From: Hsuehochloa calcarea | Taxonomy: Eukaryota > Streptophyta > Magnoliopsida > Poales > Poaceae | Reading direction: 5' to 3' | Assembly: GCA_036346395.1 (NCBI GenBank) | Contig: CM070599.1 | Span: 34,277,232-34,341,231 of the forward strand | DNA: 64,000 nt | Shown: positions 22,787 to 32,949 of the stretch, piece after piece | How positions within the stretch are numbered: position 1 is the stretch's first letter | Layout of the letters: each line of letters starts with the position of its first letter | Made by a program: the position numbers and the translations under genes | The notes under the pieces: model-generated | The model's database searches: none | What the model was told of the DNA's origin: nothing | What the model saw: the letters and a program-made list of their open reading frames with translations, nothing else

Positions 22787-23798
22787 TGATGCGGACATCC
22801 TTAGCTATGTTGTTTCATATAATGTTTTCAATTCATTGAATACCTCAGAACAACATGAGCTTACTAAGAGAGTTGAAAAACAAGAGAAGCTTATCCAACA
22901 GGTGAATCTGTTCACTGAATTTCCTTTTAAATTAGTTGAGAATTTCATACTACCTAAAACTAGTGTTTTGCTTGTGCTCAGATTGGAAGATTCAATAATG
23001 AACGAAGATGAAGGATATGAGGCTGTTCTTGACGAAAGGCCATCACAATGGAGGAGAAGCTCGTGGAAGACAAGTAAGGGGAGAGAAGCCCAAGAATCCA
23101 AGTCAAATTCGAAACTTCCACAAACCCAACCAAATTCAAATTCGGAATCAACTCGGAATTCAATTCGGATTCGGAATCAGCCTCAAATTCGGATTCGGAA
23201 TCAGCAGGACAGTCCGGAGTAAAAAGGCCATAACTTTCTCATACGAAGTCGGATTTGAGTGTTTTTGGGCTTGTTGGAAAGCTAACTTCAAGCCCGATCC
23301 AATGGATCCTCCCTCAATCTGAAATTTGTCCTGTATCAAAAGATATGACCGAAACAATATGACGGTTGTAAAATTAGAGTTTCCTTTTTTGTTTTAGATT
23401 GAGTCAGAATTGGAGTAGGAGTTTAATTCCGAATTAGAATAGGAGTAGGGCCTCTTGGCCAGCCATGAGGAGGAGTAGGGCACTATATATAGAGGGTAGA
23501 CCCCATTGTAACCTCGGACCACGATTAATATATTTTCAAAGCTTTTGCTTGATTCTCTGTTGTGCTTATAGCCAAAGCAGAGGGAATTGGGCGTTGAGAA
23601 CAAGGGTCGTTCTTGCTTTTCCGTTGGGAATTGAGGTTCGACGATTTTCGCTTGTGGTCACGAGGATCCAATCAAGTGTGTGTTTGGCGAATTTTCTATA
23701 GAGTTGCAAGTCCGTGCATTGGCGCGGGGATCGGTGGTGGTTCGTCGGTACACAAGTTATCAAGAGATTCTCGTCGAGAAGATCGGGCACCCGCATCA
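22787..23798 (+). repeat. 3' LTR of element F
   Basis: TGATGCGGACATCC to ACCCGCATCA. It has a tandem duplication of about 24 bp (units containing AAATTCGGATTCGGAATCAG, about 23,160-23,210) absent from the 5' LTR. Confidence 0.92.
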
Positions 23799-24082
23799 CT
23801 ACGCCTACCAAGAGGCTCGGATTCTTACGGATCGATTGACCGCCTACACTCGGTGGTGCGGCGAGCGATGCTCGCCGCTTGCTTCTTGTCTTCATCGTCG
23901 ATGTCGACCTCGATTCTCTTCTAAGGTTGTGGGACTCCTTGGTTGTCGGATGTGGACTCGGCCGTCGGCGCCACGAACCCTCAGAGGCGCCCTCTACATC
24001 GCGGTTCCCAGAGCACTCTCATCAGCAGGGTGATGCTATTGTTGACGCCTTCTACGCTCAGAGTTCTACTGTCTGGCGTTAG
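23799..24082 (+). pseudogene. copia E gag continuation
   Basis: Resumes after element F with YAYQEARILTDRLTAYTRW, matching the alanine-rich helical gag segment expected after 18,891. The frame shifts near 23,860 and ends at 24,082. Confidence 0.65.
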
Positions 24083-24243
24083 CTGAACTCTCTTCGACCG
24101 TTAGCCGCCGCTGTCGCTCTGTTCGTCTTGCTGGTTGTAAGTCTTGACCGAAGTTTCAGCGTGTCACGAGTTCCTTACTGCCGCCGTCTGAGTTCGAGCA
24201 GAGGCGTGCCCAGCTTCTTGCACGTCACTCTCGTGTCACTCTT

Positions 24244-24900
24244 TTGGAAGCTCTTACCGAGATACGTGCAGAGGAGACTCGTCTGAGTAGTGCTGGTCTG
24301 CTGGCAAGTACCTCGCTCGTTACCTGCACATCTTTCTTGCTAAGCAGGGCACCCTCGCTCAGTTCTCCTGTTCAGGTGCTCATGCTTAGAATGGTGTCGC
24401 TGAGCGCAAGCATCGTCACCTCCTTGAGACGGCTCGTACCCTGATGATTGCCACCTCTATTCCACCTCACTTTTGGGCCGAGGCCGTTTCCACTGCCACC
24501 TATCTCGTCAACATTCAACCCTCTTCTGCTCTTCAGGGTGAGATCCCTATTGAGCGTCTCTGTGGTCTTCTTCCAGACTACTCTGCACTTCGTCTGTTTG
24601 CCCGCGTTTGCTACGTTCTCCACGCACCTCGAGAACGCACCAAACTGACTGCTCAGTCTGTTGAGTGTGCTTTTCTGGGATAAGTGCCGAGCACAAGGGC
24701 TATCGGTGCTGAGACCATTGGTCGACGGATGCTGATTTCTCGGGATGTGACTTTCGACGAGTCTCGTCCCTTCTACCCACGTCGTGCCTCTCCTTCAGTT
24801 TCCTCTGTGGAGTCCCTGTCTTTTTTGACTTTTCAGATACACCCATCTCTGTCTTGCCCTCGTTCACCTGTTCCACTGAGTCTTTACATATGAGGCCTCT
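24244..24900 (+). pseudogene. copia E integrase remnant
   Basis: Frames at 24,444-24,683 and around give IATSIPPHFWAEAVSTATYL, VNIQPSSALQGE and QSVECAFLG, the C-terminal half of copia integrase, followed by RRMLISRDVTFDESRPFYP. Protease and the integrase N-terminus are absent or unrecognisable, indicating an internal deletion before 24,244. Confidence 0.78.
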
Positions 24901-25080
24901 CTGCCGTTGTCGCCACCTACTTCATCTCCTGCGGCTTCTCAGGCTCCGCACACTCTCTTCTACACTCGTCAACCTCGTATTGAGGATCTTCTAGATGAGC
25001 CATCTTTCCCTGATATTTCATATTCTCCTGATGCTCTATCTTCCCCTGATGGGTCATCATCTCCTCGCTACGCTCTCCAC

Positions 25081-26575
25081 GATCGTTAGTCGATTCGGTC
25101 TGCTGCCCGTTTTAATTTTGCTGGTGCAGCTACCCATGAGCTTGTCTCCTACCGGGATGCTGTTACTCACCCTGAGTGGCAGCATGCCATGGCCGAGGAG
25201 ATTGCTGCCCTCGAGCGTACTGGTACTTGAGATCTTATTCCTTTTCCATCTCACTCTCGTCCCATCACGTGTAAGTGGGTCTATAAGATTAAGACTCGCT
25301 CTGATGGCTCTCTTGAGCGTTATAAGACACGTCTTGTTGCTCGTGGCTTCCAGTAGGAGCATGGTCGTGACTACAACGAGACTTTTTCTTATGTGGCCCA
25401 CATGACCACTGTCCGCATTCTTCATTCGGTAGCGTCTGTTCGCCACTGGGCTGTTTCTCAGCTTGATGTCAAGAATGCCTTTCTTAATGGCGAGTTGCGT
25501 GAGGAGGTCTACATGCATCCGCCACCTAGGTATTCTATTCCTGAGGGCATGGTCTGTCGTCTTCGTTGCTCTCTCTATGGCCTTAAACAAGCCCCTCGTG
25601 CTTGGTTTGAACGCTTCTCCTTTGTGATCACTGCTGCTGGCTTTCAGCTAGTGATCATGATCCTGCCCTTTTTGTCCACATTTTGTCTCATGATCGGACT
25701 CTTCTTCTTCTGTATATTATAATATGGTCATCACCGGAGATGATTCTGAGTACATTGCCTTTGTCAAGGCTCGTCTGGGTGAGCAGTTCCTTATATCGGA
25801 TCTTGGCCCTCTTCGTTACTTCCTTAGGATTGAGGTTACTTCCACTCCAGATGGTTTCTTTATGTCCCAAGAGAAGTATATTCGGGATCTTCTTGATCGC
25901 GCCTCTCTCACTGATCAGCGTACTGTTGAGACTCCTATGGAGCTCAACGTTCATCTCCGGCCCTCTGATGGCGAGCTTATTTCTGATCCGACTCGCTATC
26001 GTCATCTTGTTGGGAGTCTTGTCTACCTTGCTGTTACTCGTCCGGATATCACTTATCCAATCTACATTCTGAGTCAGTTCGTCTCTACTCCCACTCAGGT
26101 CCACTACAACCACCTTCTTCGAGTTCGTGATACCTTTGTGGGACTATCTCTCACTGTCTCTTCTTCCCACACTCTAGCTCGTTACAGCTGCAGGCTTATT
26201 CGGATGCTACTTGGGCCAGCGATCCCTCTGATCGCCTGTCTATCTCTGGTTACTGTGTTTTTCTTGGTGGTTCTCTCATTGCCTAGAAGACGAAGAAACA
26301 GACTGCAGTATCCCGTTCGAGTGCAGAGGCTGAGTTACGAGCTATGGCTCTCTTGACAGCAGATATTACTTGGCTACGGTGGTTACTTGAGGATTTTAGT
26401 GTTTCTGTTGCTACACCAACTCCTCTCTTGTCAGACAGTACATGTGCTATCAGTATTGCCCGTAACCCTGTGAAGCATGAACTCACCAAGCGTATTGGTG
26501 TTGATGCTTCCTTCATGAGGTCTTGTGTGCATGATCAAGTGATTGCTCTTCAGTATGTGCCTTCGAGTTTTAGAT
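25081..26575 (+). pseudogene. copia E reverse transcriptase and RNase H remnant
   Basis: RT blocks are spread over several frames: HAMAEEIAALERTGT, CKWVYKIKTRSDGSLERYK, SQLDVKNAFLNGELREEVYM, CSLYGLKQAPRAWFERF and RHLVGSLVYLAVTRPDITY. RNase H ends with ISIARNPVKHELTKRIGVD (26,344-26,577). In-frame stops occur near 25,230 and 25,355, and the YVDD block at 25,715-25,745 is damaged. Non-functional. Confidence 0.85.
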
Positions 26576-26670
26576 AGCAGATTTCTTCACGAAGGCTTAG
26601 ACTCGAGCACAACACGGCTTCTATCTCTCCAAACTCAGTGTTGTTGATCCACCATGAGTTTGAGGGGAGG

Positions 26671-26800
26671 TGTTAGAGATATATGTATAGTTGTGTTATT
26701 CACAATTGTTATGAGGGGTTATTTGCATATTTACCTCATGTACTTTGTCTATATATATTGGACATTTGACCTCCTGAAATACAAGTTGTTATTCCTAACA
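26671..26800 (+). repeat. 130-bp 3' LTR of copia E
   Basis: TGTTAGAGATATATG to ATTCCTAACA, directly after the purine tract GAGGGGAGG. TGTTAG and CTAACA form the terminal inverted repeat. It is very short for a copia LTR, though short-LTR copia families exist in grasses. Confidence 0.7.
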
Positions 26801-26990
26801 ATTCTGATGTTTGAGTAATCATTATCACCGGTGCTATCCTTGATCCATCGACGAAGCTCAACAATTGTTGACCTCGAAGGAATGGGAGGAGCTGAGCTTT
26901 CCAATGAAGGTAATTGTCGCGCGCCAATTTCACGTTGACAAGATTACCGAAAGAGGCAGGCGATGGAAACATCCCGCCAATGTTGATCGT
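26801..26990 (-). pseudogene. copia A gag N-terminal fragment
   Basis: The minus-strand frame from 26,972 reads MFPSPASFGNLVNVKLARDN and then YLHWKAQLLPFLRGQQLLSF, the standard start of a copia gag. It is cut on its 3' side by element E. Confidence 0.75.
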
Positions 26991-27062
26991 GCCGTTTTGA
27001 GATGTTACAACGCTTGAAATTTGACGAGATTAGGCTCGATGATGTCATGGTAGAAGAGATGA

Positions 27063-27073
27063 CTTTGATACCA
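27063..27073 (-). promoter_or_regulatory. primer-binding site of copia A
   Basis: The minus strand reads TGGTATCAAAG directly after the LTR end, a variant of the initiator tRNA-Met site. Confidence 0.7.
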
Positions 27074-27501
27074 TGTAAAAATTATTGATTGAATCTTCCG
27101 CACATCTTATCGGAGGATGAATAGTAAACACAAAGGACAATGAATAGTAACTAGACAGGTTGCTGGTACTCCCGAGCGCATACGACCGGAATCGATTCTA
27201 TCTACAAGACCAGAATCGGTAACGGGAACAAACCCAGATTACACAAGAGACTAATTACTTTAACAGTCTCTACTTTAACAAAAAGAAAAAAAACAGATAC
27301 GTGTGTCATGAGAACCAAGCAACGTGCTATTTCCATGTTCATGCTTAACGACTTTTGGCCTTTGGGAAAGACTGACGACCGGTTGCTATTTATATGTCCT
27401 AACTGGGCATGCAGTTGAGGAAAGATTCCTACATCGCGTGGTGTGTCCTGCCAAGCTTGTGTGGTACAATGTGCCTATGTGTTCCTTCTGAATCTGAAAC
27501 A
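27074..27501 (-). repeat. 5' LTR of copia A
   Basis: TGTAAAAATTATTG to GAATCTGAAACA, 428 bp, with TG/CA ends. A minus-strand TATAAATAG lies near 27,386. The outer end is placed by the TG/CA rule and the TATA position, since the other LTR is outside the window. Confidence 0.6.
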
Positions 27502-27585
27502 GCTAGCCTTTTCCCATTCCCATGCTTCGTTCAGCTCTCGTTTGGTTCCTTTTTTCCTTACTTTTTCATAGAGTGATGTGCTGCA

Positions 27586-28142
27586 TAGAGGTGGGCATTG
27601 GGCTGCCGGGCGCGTCGTCTTTGTGTCGATTCGGCTCGATCACCTCGCGTGTCGTCTGCGCCCGCCTCGTCTCTGGTCGAGCGAGCGCGATCAAAGCCCG
27701 TCGTCTTTGGGATCGTGCCGTCTTTGGTTCAAGTCCAGGCCTAAGTAACTATAGACGCCTGAGAAGACGACAACCGCCGTCGTCGCCGTCCAGGAAGACA
27801 AAGACACCCGTGGGCCAAGTCGGGTGACAGAAGGGGATGATTGGTTGAGCTAGGCCAGTGTGGGGGGGGGGGGTGATTAGGACAGGGTGAGGGAAGGATT
27901 GGGCTAGAACGGAAAGGTTGGGCTATTTCGCATGCGTGTCGGTCCAAGCACGGCCTAGCCCGATCGTCTTGTGCCGCCTAACGGGCGCATTCTCGAGCCG
28001 GCCGACCGACCATTGTTCGTGCCGTCATGGCCCGACCACTACGTCGCACGCGTACCGGCCGACTCACCGCGTCTTTGTCGCCGTGCCGTATCGACCGGAA
28101 TTCGAACCGACCCAAAAAAACACAGTCCAAATTCCAGCTCCA
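27586..28142. mobile_element. non-autonomous hAT-like element, copy 1
   Basis: 557 bp with a perfect 8-bp target duplication GTGCTGCA (27,578-27,585 and 28,143-28,150). Ends are TAGAGGTGGGCATTGGG and, inverted, TGGAGCTGGAATTTGG. The interior is GC-rich (GTGCCG/GGCC-type) with a poly-G run near 27,866. No transposase. Clearly related to the element at 32,078. Confidence 0.78.
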
Positions 28143-28150
28143 GTGCTGCA

Positions 28151-30005
28151 TCACGGTCGTCACTAATGGCGGACAATAATTCTATAGATAAACCGTCGCT
28201 TACTACAGGCCCAATATTTACGGGATGCTGTACGCAGCTCGCGTACATGGACTGGAAATCAAGGATCGGTTGCTTGTGCAGCTATAGATGCATTAAATTC
28301 AGATCGCGTGGAGGACATAGTAGTTGTGTACTTTCTAATACACACAAGACGGTTGCACATACACGTCAGAGTTAATTACTACTCCAAGAACAGCGTCGCA
28401 GTTCACGCGTAATACGAGTGGCTATCGATATGTTTTTCTAGTAGCAGCAAGTTGCAGACGGTCTTCGTGCAATCCTGTGACTGATGCTGTCCTTCTCCAT
28501 CGATTCCTTAATAGCTACGGATTGCACATATAGCAGGGGCTGAGAATCAAAGGTCTCTTGATCTTTTGCTCTTTTGCCCTTTTAGCGATCTGAACACTTT
28601 TCTGTAACGAAGTAAGTGTCTGGTTCGTTCTTTTCGGGCACCACCTTAACAATAACTATCTTTGTTAACAACTTCAATTCACAACACGGCGTAGAGGATG
28701 CGGAGCGAGCGAGCAGGAAGGCACCGAAGCGCGGCCCCACCGTAATATCCGGGATCTCACTGCCGAAGGATACGCTGTGGCTCGCTGACCCAAAAATCCT
28801 CATCTGTGGGTCTGAAAGATCCATTTGCCCCGCCATCCGCTGCCTCCCCTCCTCTCCCGTGTAGGTCGAGAGCTAGCTCCATAGGCTTGCTGCTGCGCTC
28901 GCTCACATGGCCATGTATCAGTGCGTGCGTACGCCTCCCCCGACACGGCACAGTGAGCCTACGGCCACGCGCGCGCGTAGCCGCTGGGCATGCAGCCACT
29001 GTGCCTGTCCGAGCCCATAAGCCCTTTTTTTCTCGTTTAGCCTTTCTTTTTCTATAAAAATAACAAAACTAGCTGTGTCAGTGAAGAAAATGATAAAAAT
29101 ATCATGCTAATTTTGCCGTAGAACCGATATTCTGTGCACCCAAATCGCGACGGGATGACGGACCCAGCGCGCCGTTGGATTTTTTAGGGCAAGTTCGTAA
29201 TTTCTCAATTAGAGAAAAGAAGAAATGAAAAAGAAAAGAAAAGAAAAGAGTGGGGCCCACTTGTCGGTGGGAGAGAGGAAATGATAAGGCTCGAGACTAG
29301 TCATGTTGCGCCCTTGGCTGGCTCGGCATGGGGAGATGGCCTTGGCGGCGAGGGAGGCTCCAGCGGCCTGGGTATCTCGGTGCCGCCCGTTAGAAGCAGC
29401 TGCGTCTGCCCCCGCTCCGGTTCCTTTCTTTAAGTTGCCTCTGGCTCCTCTTGTTCAATTTGGAAAAATTTTGTGAGTTCCTTCAAAAAATTCTGGTTCT
29501 TCTCCTCTCCGATTCAAGTTTCAATTTGAAGGGATTTGTATCTTGCGCTCGGGCGTAGTTAATCCTACGTGGTCGATAGTGAGATCTTGATCTCCTTGTG
29601 TGCTCATCCTGCCGTTTTCCCCCTTGCGCCCTACTTATTGTGGTTGGTAAGTTGGAATCCGATAAGTGTGGAGTTGAAATAGAGGCTATCGGTTCTTTTT
29701 TATCTTGAGGAAGAAGGCTCTAGTTCTTTTCGGTTGAGTGCTCTACTTATGCTTTTGGGCGGAGCATTTGTTGGTGGTCTTGTGCGGCATTTTCTCTCCG
29801 AACCTCAACTTTGTTCTTCAATGTGTCCCAAATTGTGAAGAATCGGCATTGTATATCCGTCAACCTCATCTATGTTGTGCGGCTCAGCGAGGCGCTAGGT
29901 TTTATGAGACAATGTCCTTGTGACGTGCCTTGTCTGTTTTTCATCTCGGTGGTTTCGAGTACCACCGACTTTGTGAGTATTTCTATATTCCAATTGTTGA
30001 GTATT
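28151..30005. other. intergenic stretch, no gene supported
   Basis: Only short ORFs without recognisable similarity are present. Visible items are a GAAAA repeat run at about 29,230-29,250 and a GC-rich patch at about 28,900-29,000. The part after about 29,480 reads like untranslated leader sequence and may belong to the LTR fragment that follows. Confidence 0.5.
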
Positions 30006-31095
30006 TGTGGATATCGTGGGGATATGTGCATGATATTAGGATGATGAGTCAATTGGCAATAACGCTGTTGGTTTGACGAATCTCGTGTTTTTGGAAAAGC
30101 TTCAAGCTGTTTCAGACCTCAGGTGGTCGGGCCGTGAGGCTTGGCGGTCGGACCGCCGTGGATCGGTTCGGTGGTAGCACTTCTTTGGTCCGGCCGTGGT
30201 GAGGCGATCCGGCCGGCTATGTGCGTGATTCGACCGGCCAAAACCTTTGGTGGAGTTTGGAGCTAGGCCAAAAATAGAGTATATAGGCAAGAGAGGGGAG
30301 TCTCCTACACTTGGTCTTATATTTTTTGGAGCTTCCAGTCAAAAATTCTATTCAATTAAAAATTCCAGAGAGTTTCGGATTTTCACGATGGAATTTTGGC
30401 TAAGTCATTTTAGGCGGTCTGACCGGCGTTTTAAAATCGGTCAGACCGGTTTCCACTTGTTCTTGGGCCAACTTGGCATTGTTGTGTTTTGGTTGTGTCT
30501 AGTGCATGAGTTTCAATGCTTTAATGTTGCATATTGCATATTTAAGCTAACATGGGTCAAGTTGTGAAGAACTTATTCCCGGAGACGATTTCTTTGTCTA
30601 TTGTTGTGCAGGTGGCTTACAGGTCTACGACGTCAACGTCGAGGAGGATCGGGACTAAGCTTGGAGAGCTGAGGTCCAGAATGATCATGGGTGTCGGGTG
30701 GAGTCGTGTGACTCAAACATGGTGCAGAATGGACAAGATGGTTCGAACGGGCAGTTCGTTGCAGCTGGTTGGATCAAGCGACGCGGGGGTCGGTGCAAGT
30801 GCCTTGGTGGTTCCGATGGGATTCGGACGGTAGAGACTTGTCGACATGATGAGAGCCGCTGATCAACCTACACGTGGTGAAGCAGACGATTGCTTCAACT
30901 GTATTGTGTGTGTTTGTGTCCCGTGTGTTTTGGGCCTTAACGGGAGCCTATTAAGTGAACTCTCTCTAAACCCTAGGCCTCACTATAAATAGAAAGGGGG
31001 AGTTGAAAAACCCCCAAACACTTCATTTGTAAAAAAACTCTAGTTAGGGTTAGGGTTTGGAGAGGAGAGGAGAGACTAGGCTCTATAGAGGAGAT
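30006..31095 (+). repeat. fragment related to LTR C (Sirevirus-like)
   Basis: Starts TGTGGATATCGTGG and follows LTR C through the motifs GGCAAGAGAGGGGAGTC, GTCAAGTTGTGAAGAACTT, GGACTAAGCTTGGAGAGCTG and the TATA box (30,984-30,991). Several CGGTCNGACCG dyads are present. Similarity is lost after about 31,095, so the 3' third is missing. Confidence 0.75.
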
Positions 31096-32077
31096 TTGGG
31101 TGTACACATTTGTATGTTGCTCTGTTGTTATGTATACAGAACAATTTGTATGTTGTTTTTGTGATTTCATTCACTCTGATGGCTAAATGGTAATCTGTTG
31201 AGTAAAAGTTTAATCTGCTACTTTGAGATAATTTTGACATACTAGGAGAGTTGTAGTTTGAGCTCAAGATATGTTTTGCAATTGTCAAATTGGATTGATG
31301 AAGAGATACTGACTTATGTGCTGTGATAGTCAAGATTATATCTTGTGCAACTAGCCTTTTGAGAGCAATAAATAATCTTTTAAATCTTAGCTTTATGCTG
31401 ATTTTGTGTGTACACATGATGTATGAGTCAAGCATATTTTTCATTTTAGATGACTTGGAGAAATTATATGTGTATATGTCAATTTAGTCATTTAAAATAA
31501 GCTGGAGTTATGCTTTAATGTATTTAAACTTTGCTGGAATTAATTCTAAACGTTTGCTAAAACTGCATTATTTACAACACGCGCAGACGCAACACCTATC
31601 CCGCCGCGTTCTAAGTGTGCGGCAGATGACCTGCCACGGTACAGGTGTACGGAATGTCGGTTCCGCGGCAAAATAACACGATAAAAGTAATGCGGCATCA
31701 ATTGATTCCGATTTGTTTTCCTCCCGCAGCTGTACGCATCACCGTCCAAAATGTAATCTCTAGACGTTTATTATTAGCCGATGGTTCGTTCGTGGTAATC
31801 AAACGCAATCTCTAGACGTTTATTAATAGGAAGACGGTGCTAAAGTGGTCACATTTCGGTGCTGTGCCTTTCCATCCCTGCTGCTACATGCCTATATGTA
31901 ATGCTTTTCCCTAGAGTTATTTGTGGTGAAGATTTGTACTGACAGGAGGACGCAGCAATCTCAACATTTATAAATGTATGCCATTGTGATTTGATGTAAC
32001 TCGTGCGCTAGCCGCTACTAACACAAAAAAAAAAAAAAAATCGACACACATGCAGCCACACGGGGTATACCCCTGGC
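31096..32077. other. intergenic stretch with a short direct repeat, no gene supported
   Basis: AT-rich, with no convincing ORF. The 20-bp sequence AATCTCTAGACGTTTATTA occurs at about 31,755 and again at about 31,807, followed in each case by TTAG/ATAG. A poly-A run lies at about 32,023-32,040. Confidence 0.5.
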
Positions 32078-32606
32078 TAGAGGTAGGCATTAGGTGTCGG
32101 TACGGCACATGCTCATCGTGCTTTGAGTCGCGTCGTGTCGTGCCAGTTCGGTTCGATCATCCCACTGTACCGTGTCGGTCCGTATCGCCTCTAGTCAGGC
32201 CCAAACACGGCCCAAACCCCGCCCTGTCGGGATCGTGCCGTGCCGGCCCAAGCCTGCCTCTAAGTAACTATAGACGCCTGAGAAAACGATAATCGCCGCC
32301 GCCGCCGTCCAGGAAGACAAAGACACCTGTGGTTTAGGTCGGGTGGCAGAAGGGGATGATTGGTTGGGCTAAGCCGGTGTGGAAGAGTGATTGGACCAGG
32401 CTGAGAGAGGGATTGGGCTAGAACGGAAAGGTTGGACCTATTTCGTGCCGTGCCGGCTCAAGCACGGCCCAACTGATCGTGCCGCCCAACGGACCGCATT
32501 CTCATACCCGGCCCGGCCCGACCCGCTGTTCGTACCGTGTTTAGACCGTGTCGTGACGACAGTGCTTCGAACTAACCCAAAAAAGCACAACCAAGTCCTA
32601 ACTCTA
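32078..32606. mobile_element. non-autonomous hAT-like element, copy 2, in the APT upstream region
   Basis: 529 bp. Ends TAGAGGTAGGCATTAGG and, inverted, TAGAGTTAGGACTTGG. The flanks CCCCTGGC (32,070-32,077) and CCCCTGAC (32,607-32,614) match at 7 of 8 bases. It shares landmarks with copy 1, such as AGTAACTATAGACGCCTGAG and GTCCAGGAAGACAAAGACAC. Its right end lies about 210 bp before the APT TATA box. Confidence 0.75.
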
Positions 32607-32817
32607 CCCCTGACTACCGCGACCGATAGACGTGTCAGCACAAGTCATTCCGTACACAAGAAGCCGGGCAGTGAGCATCGGATCCTCGCCCGCTCACTCG
32701 TCCTCAACCCGGCCTCAGCAAAGGAACTGCCGGTTTCCAAGGATAATAAAAACTACCCCCTCTCCCCTTGCTGCTACGGCCACCCGGCGCTTGTACCTCG
32801 CCTCTGGCCTCCTTGTT

Positions 32818-32825
32818 TATTTATA
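32818..32825 (+). promoter_or_regulatory. probable TATA box of the APT gene
   Basis: TATTTATA about 125 bp before the start codon. The stretch between it and the ATG is purine-rich (GAAGAAGAAGAAAG), typical of a plant 5' UTR. Confidence 0.55.
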
Positions 32826-32949
32826 CACTCCCAGTACCACTCGAAGCGATAGCTGAAGCTGAAGAAGAAGAAAGCGAGCCAACGAGCGAGCAAGAAGCAA
32901 CTAGAAGAGTGGAAGGCAAGCAGAGCTAATTTGCTCGTGTCATCGTCGT

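Larger units (their letters stand above)
18892..23798 (+). mobile_element. gag-only LTR retrotransposon F (TR-GAG-like), structurally complete
   Basis: 4,907 bp. LTRs of 992 bp (18,892-19,883) and 1,012 bp (22,787-23,798) start TGATGCG and end CGCATCA. A primer-binding site follows the first LTR by two bases, and a purine-rich tract precedes the second. The only long ORF is a gypsy-type gag (20,933-22,774); no RT, RNase H or integrase is present. Flanks ctctg and ctacg match at 3 of 5 bases, so the target duplication is imperfect. The insertion interrupts copia E gag. It must be mobilised by enzymes of another element. Confidence 0.85.
18351..26800 (+). mobile_element. decayed Ty1/copia element E with a 130-bp 3' LTR, host of element F
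   Basis: Plus-strand copia pieces in order: gag N-terminus (18,652-18,891), gag continuation (23,799-24,082), integrase (24,244-24,900), RT (25,081-26,360), RNase H (26,344-26,575), polypurine tract GAGGGGAGG and a short 3' LTR (26,671-26,800). No matching 5' LTR was found near 18,351, so the 5' end is truncated. It sits between integrase and gag remnants of copia A. Stops and shifts are frequent. Confidence 0.75.
1..27501 (-). mobile_element. Ty1/copia retrotransposon A, outermost host of the nested complex (left end outside window)
   Basis: Minus-strand copia remnants lie in the expected order on both sides of two large insertions: RT/RNase H (62-1,040), the integrase-RT linker and integrase end (1,041-1,740), more integrase (17,714-18,350), a gag N-terminus (26,801-26,990), a primer-binding site and a terminal LTR (27,074-27,501). 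The left-hand LTR lies beyond the window. The gag C-terminus and protease are missing, so E inserted with, or was followed by, a deletion. Insertion of B at 1,741 is proven by the duplicated target GCTAC (1,736-1,740 and 17,714-17,718). Family identity below copia is not assigned. Confidence 0.82.

Noticed and set aside
28616..29057. Short ORFs in the GC-rich intergenic patch
   Set aside because: No domain, no intron structure, and competing frames on the other strand.
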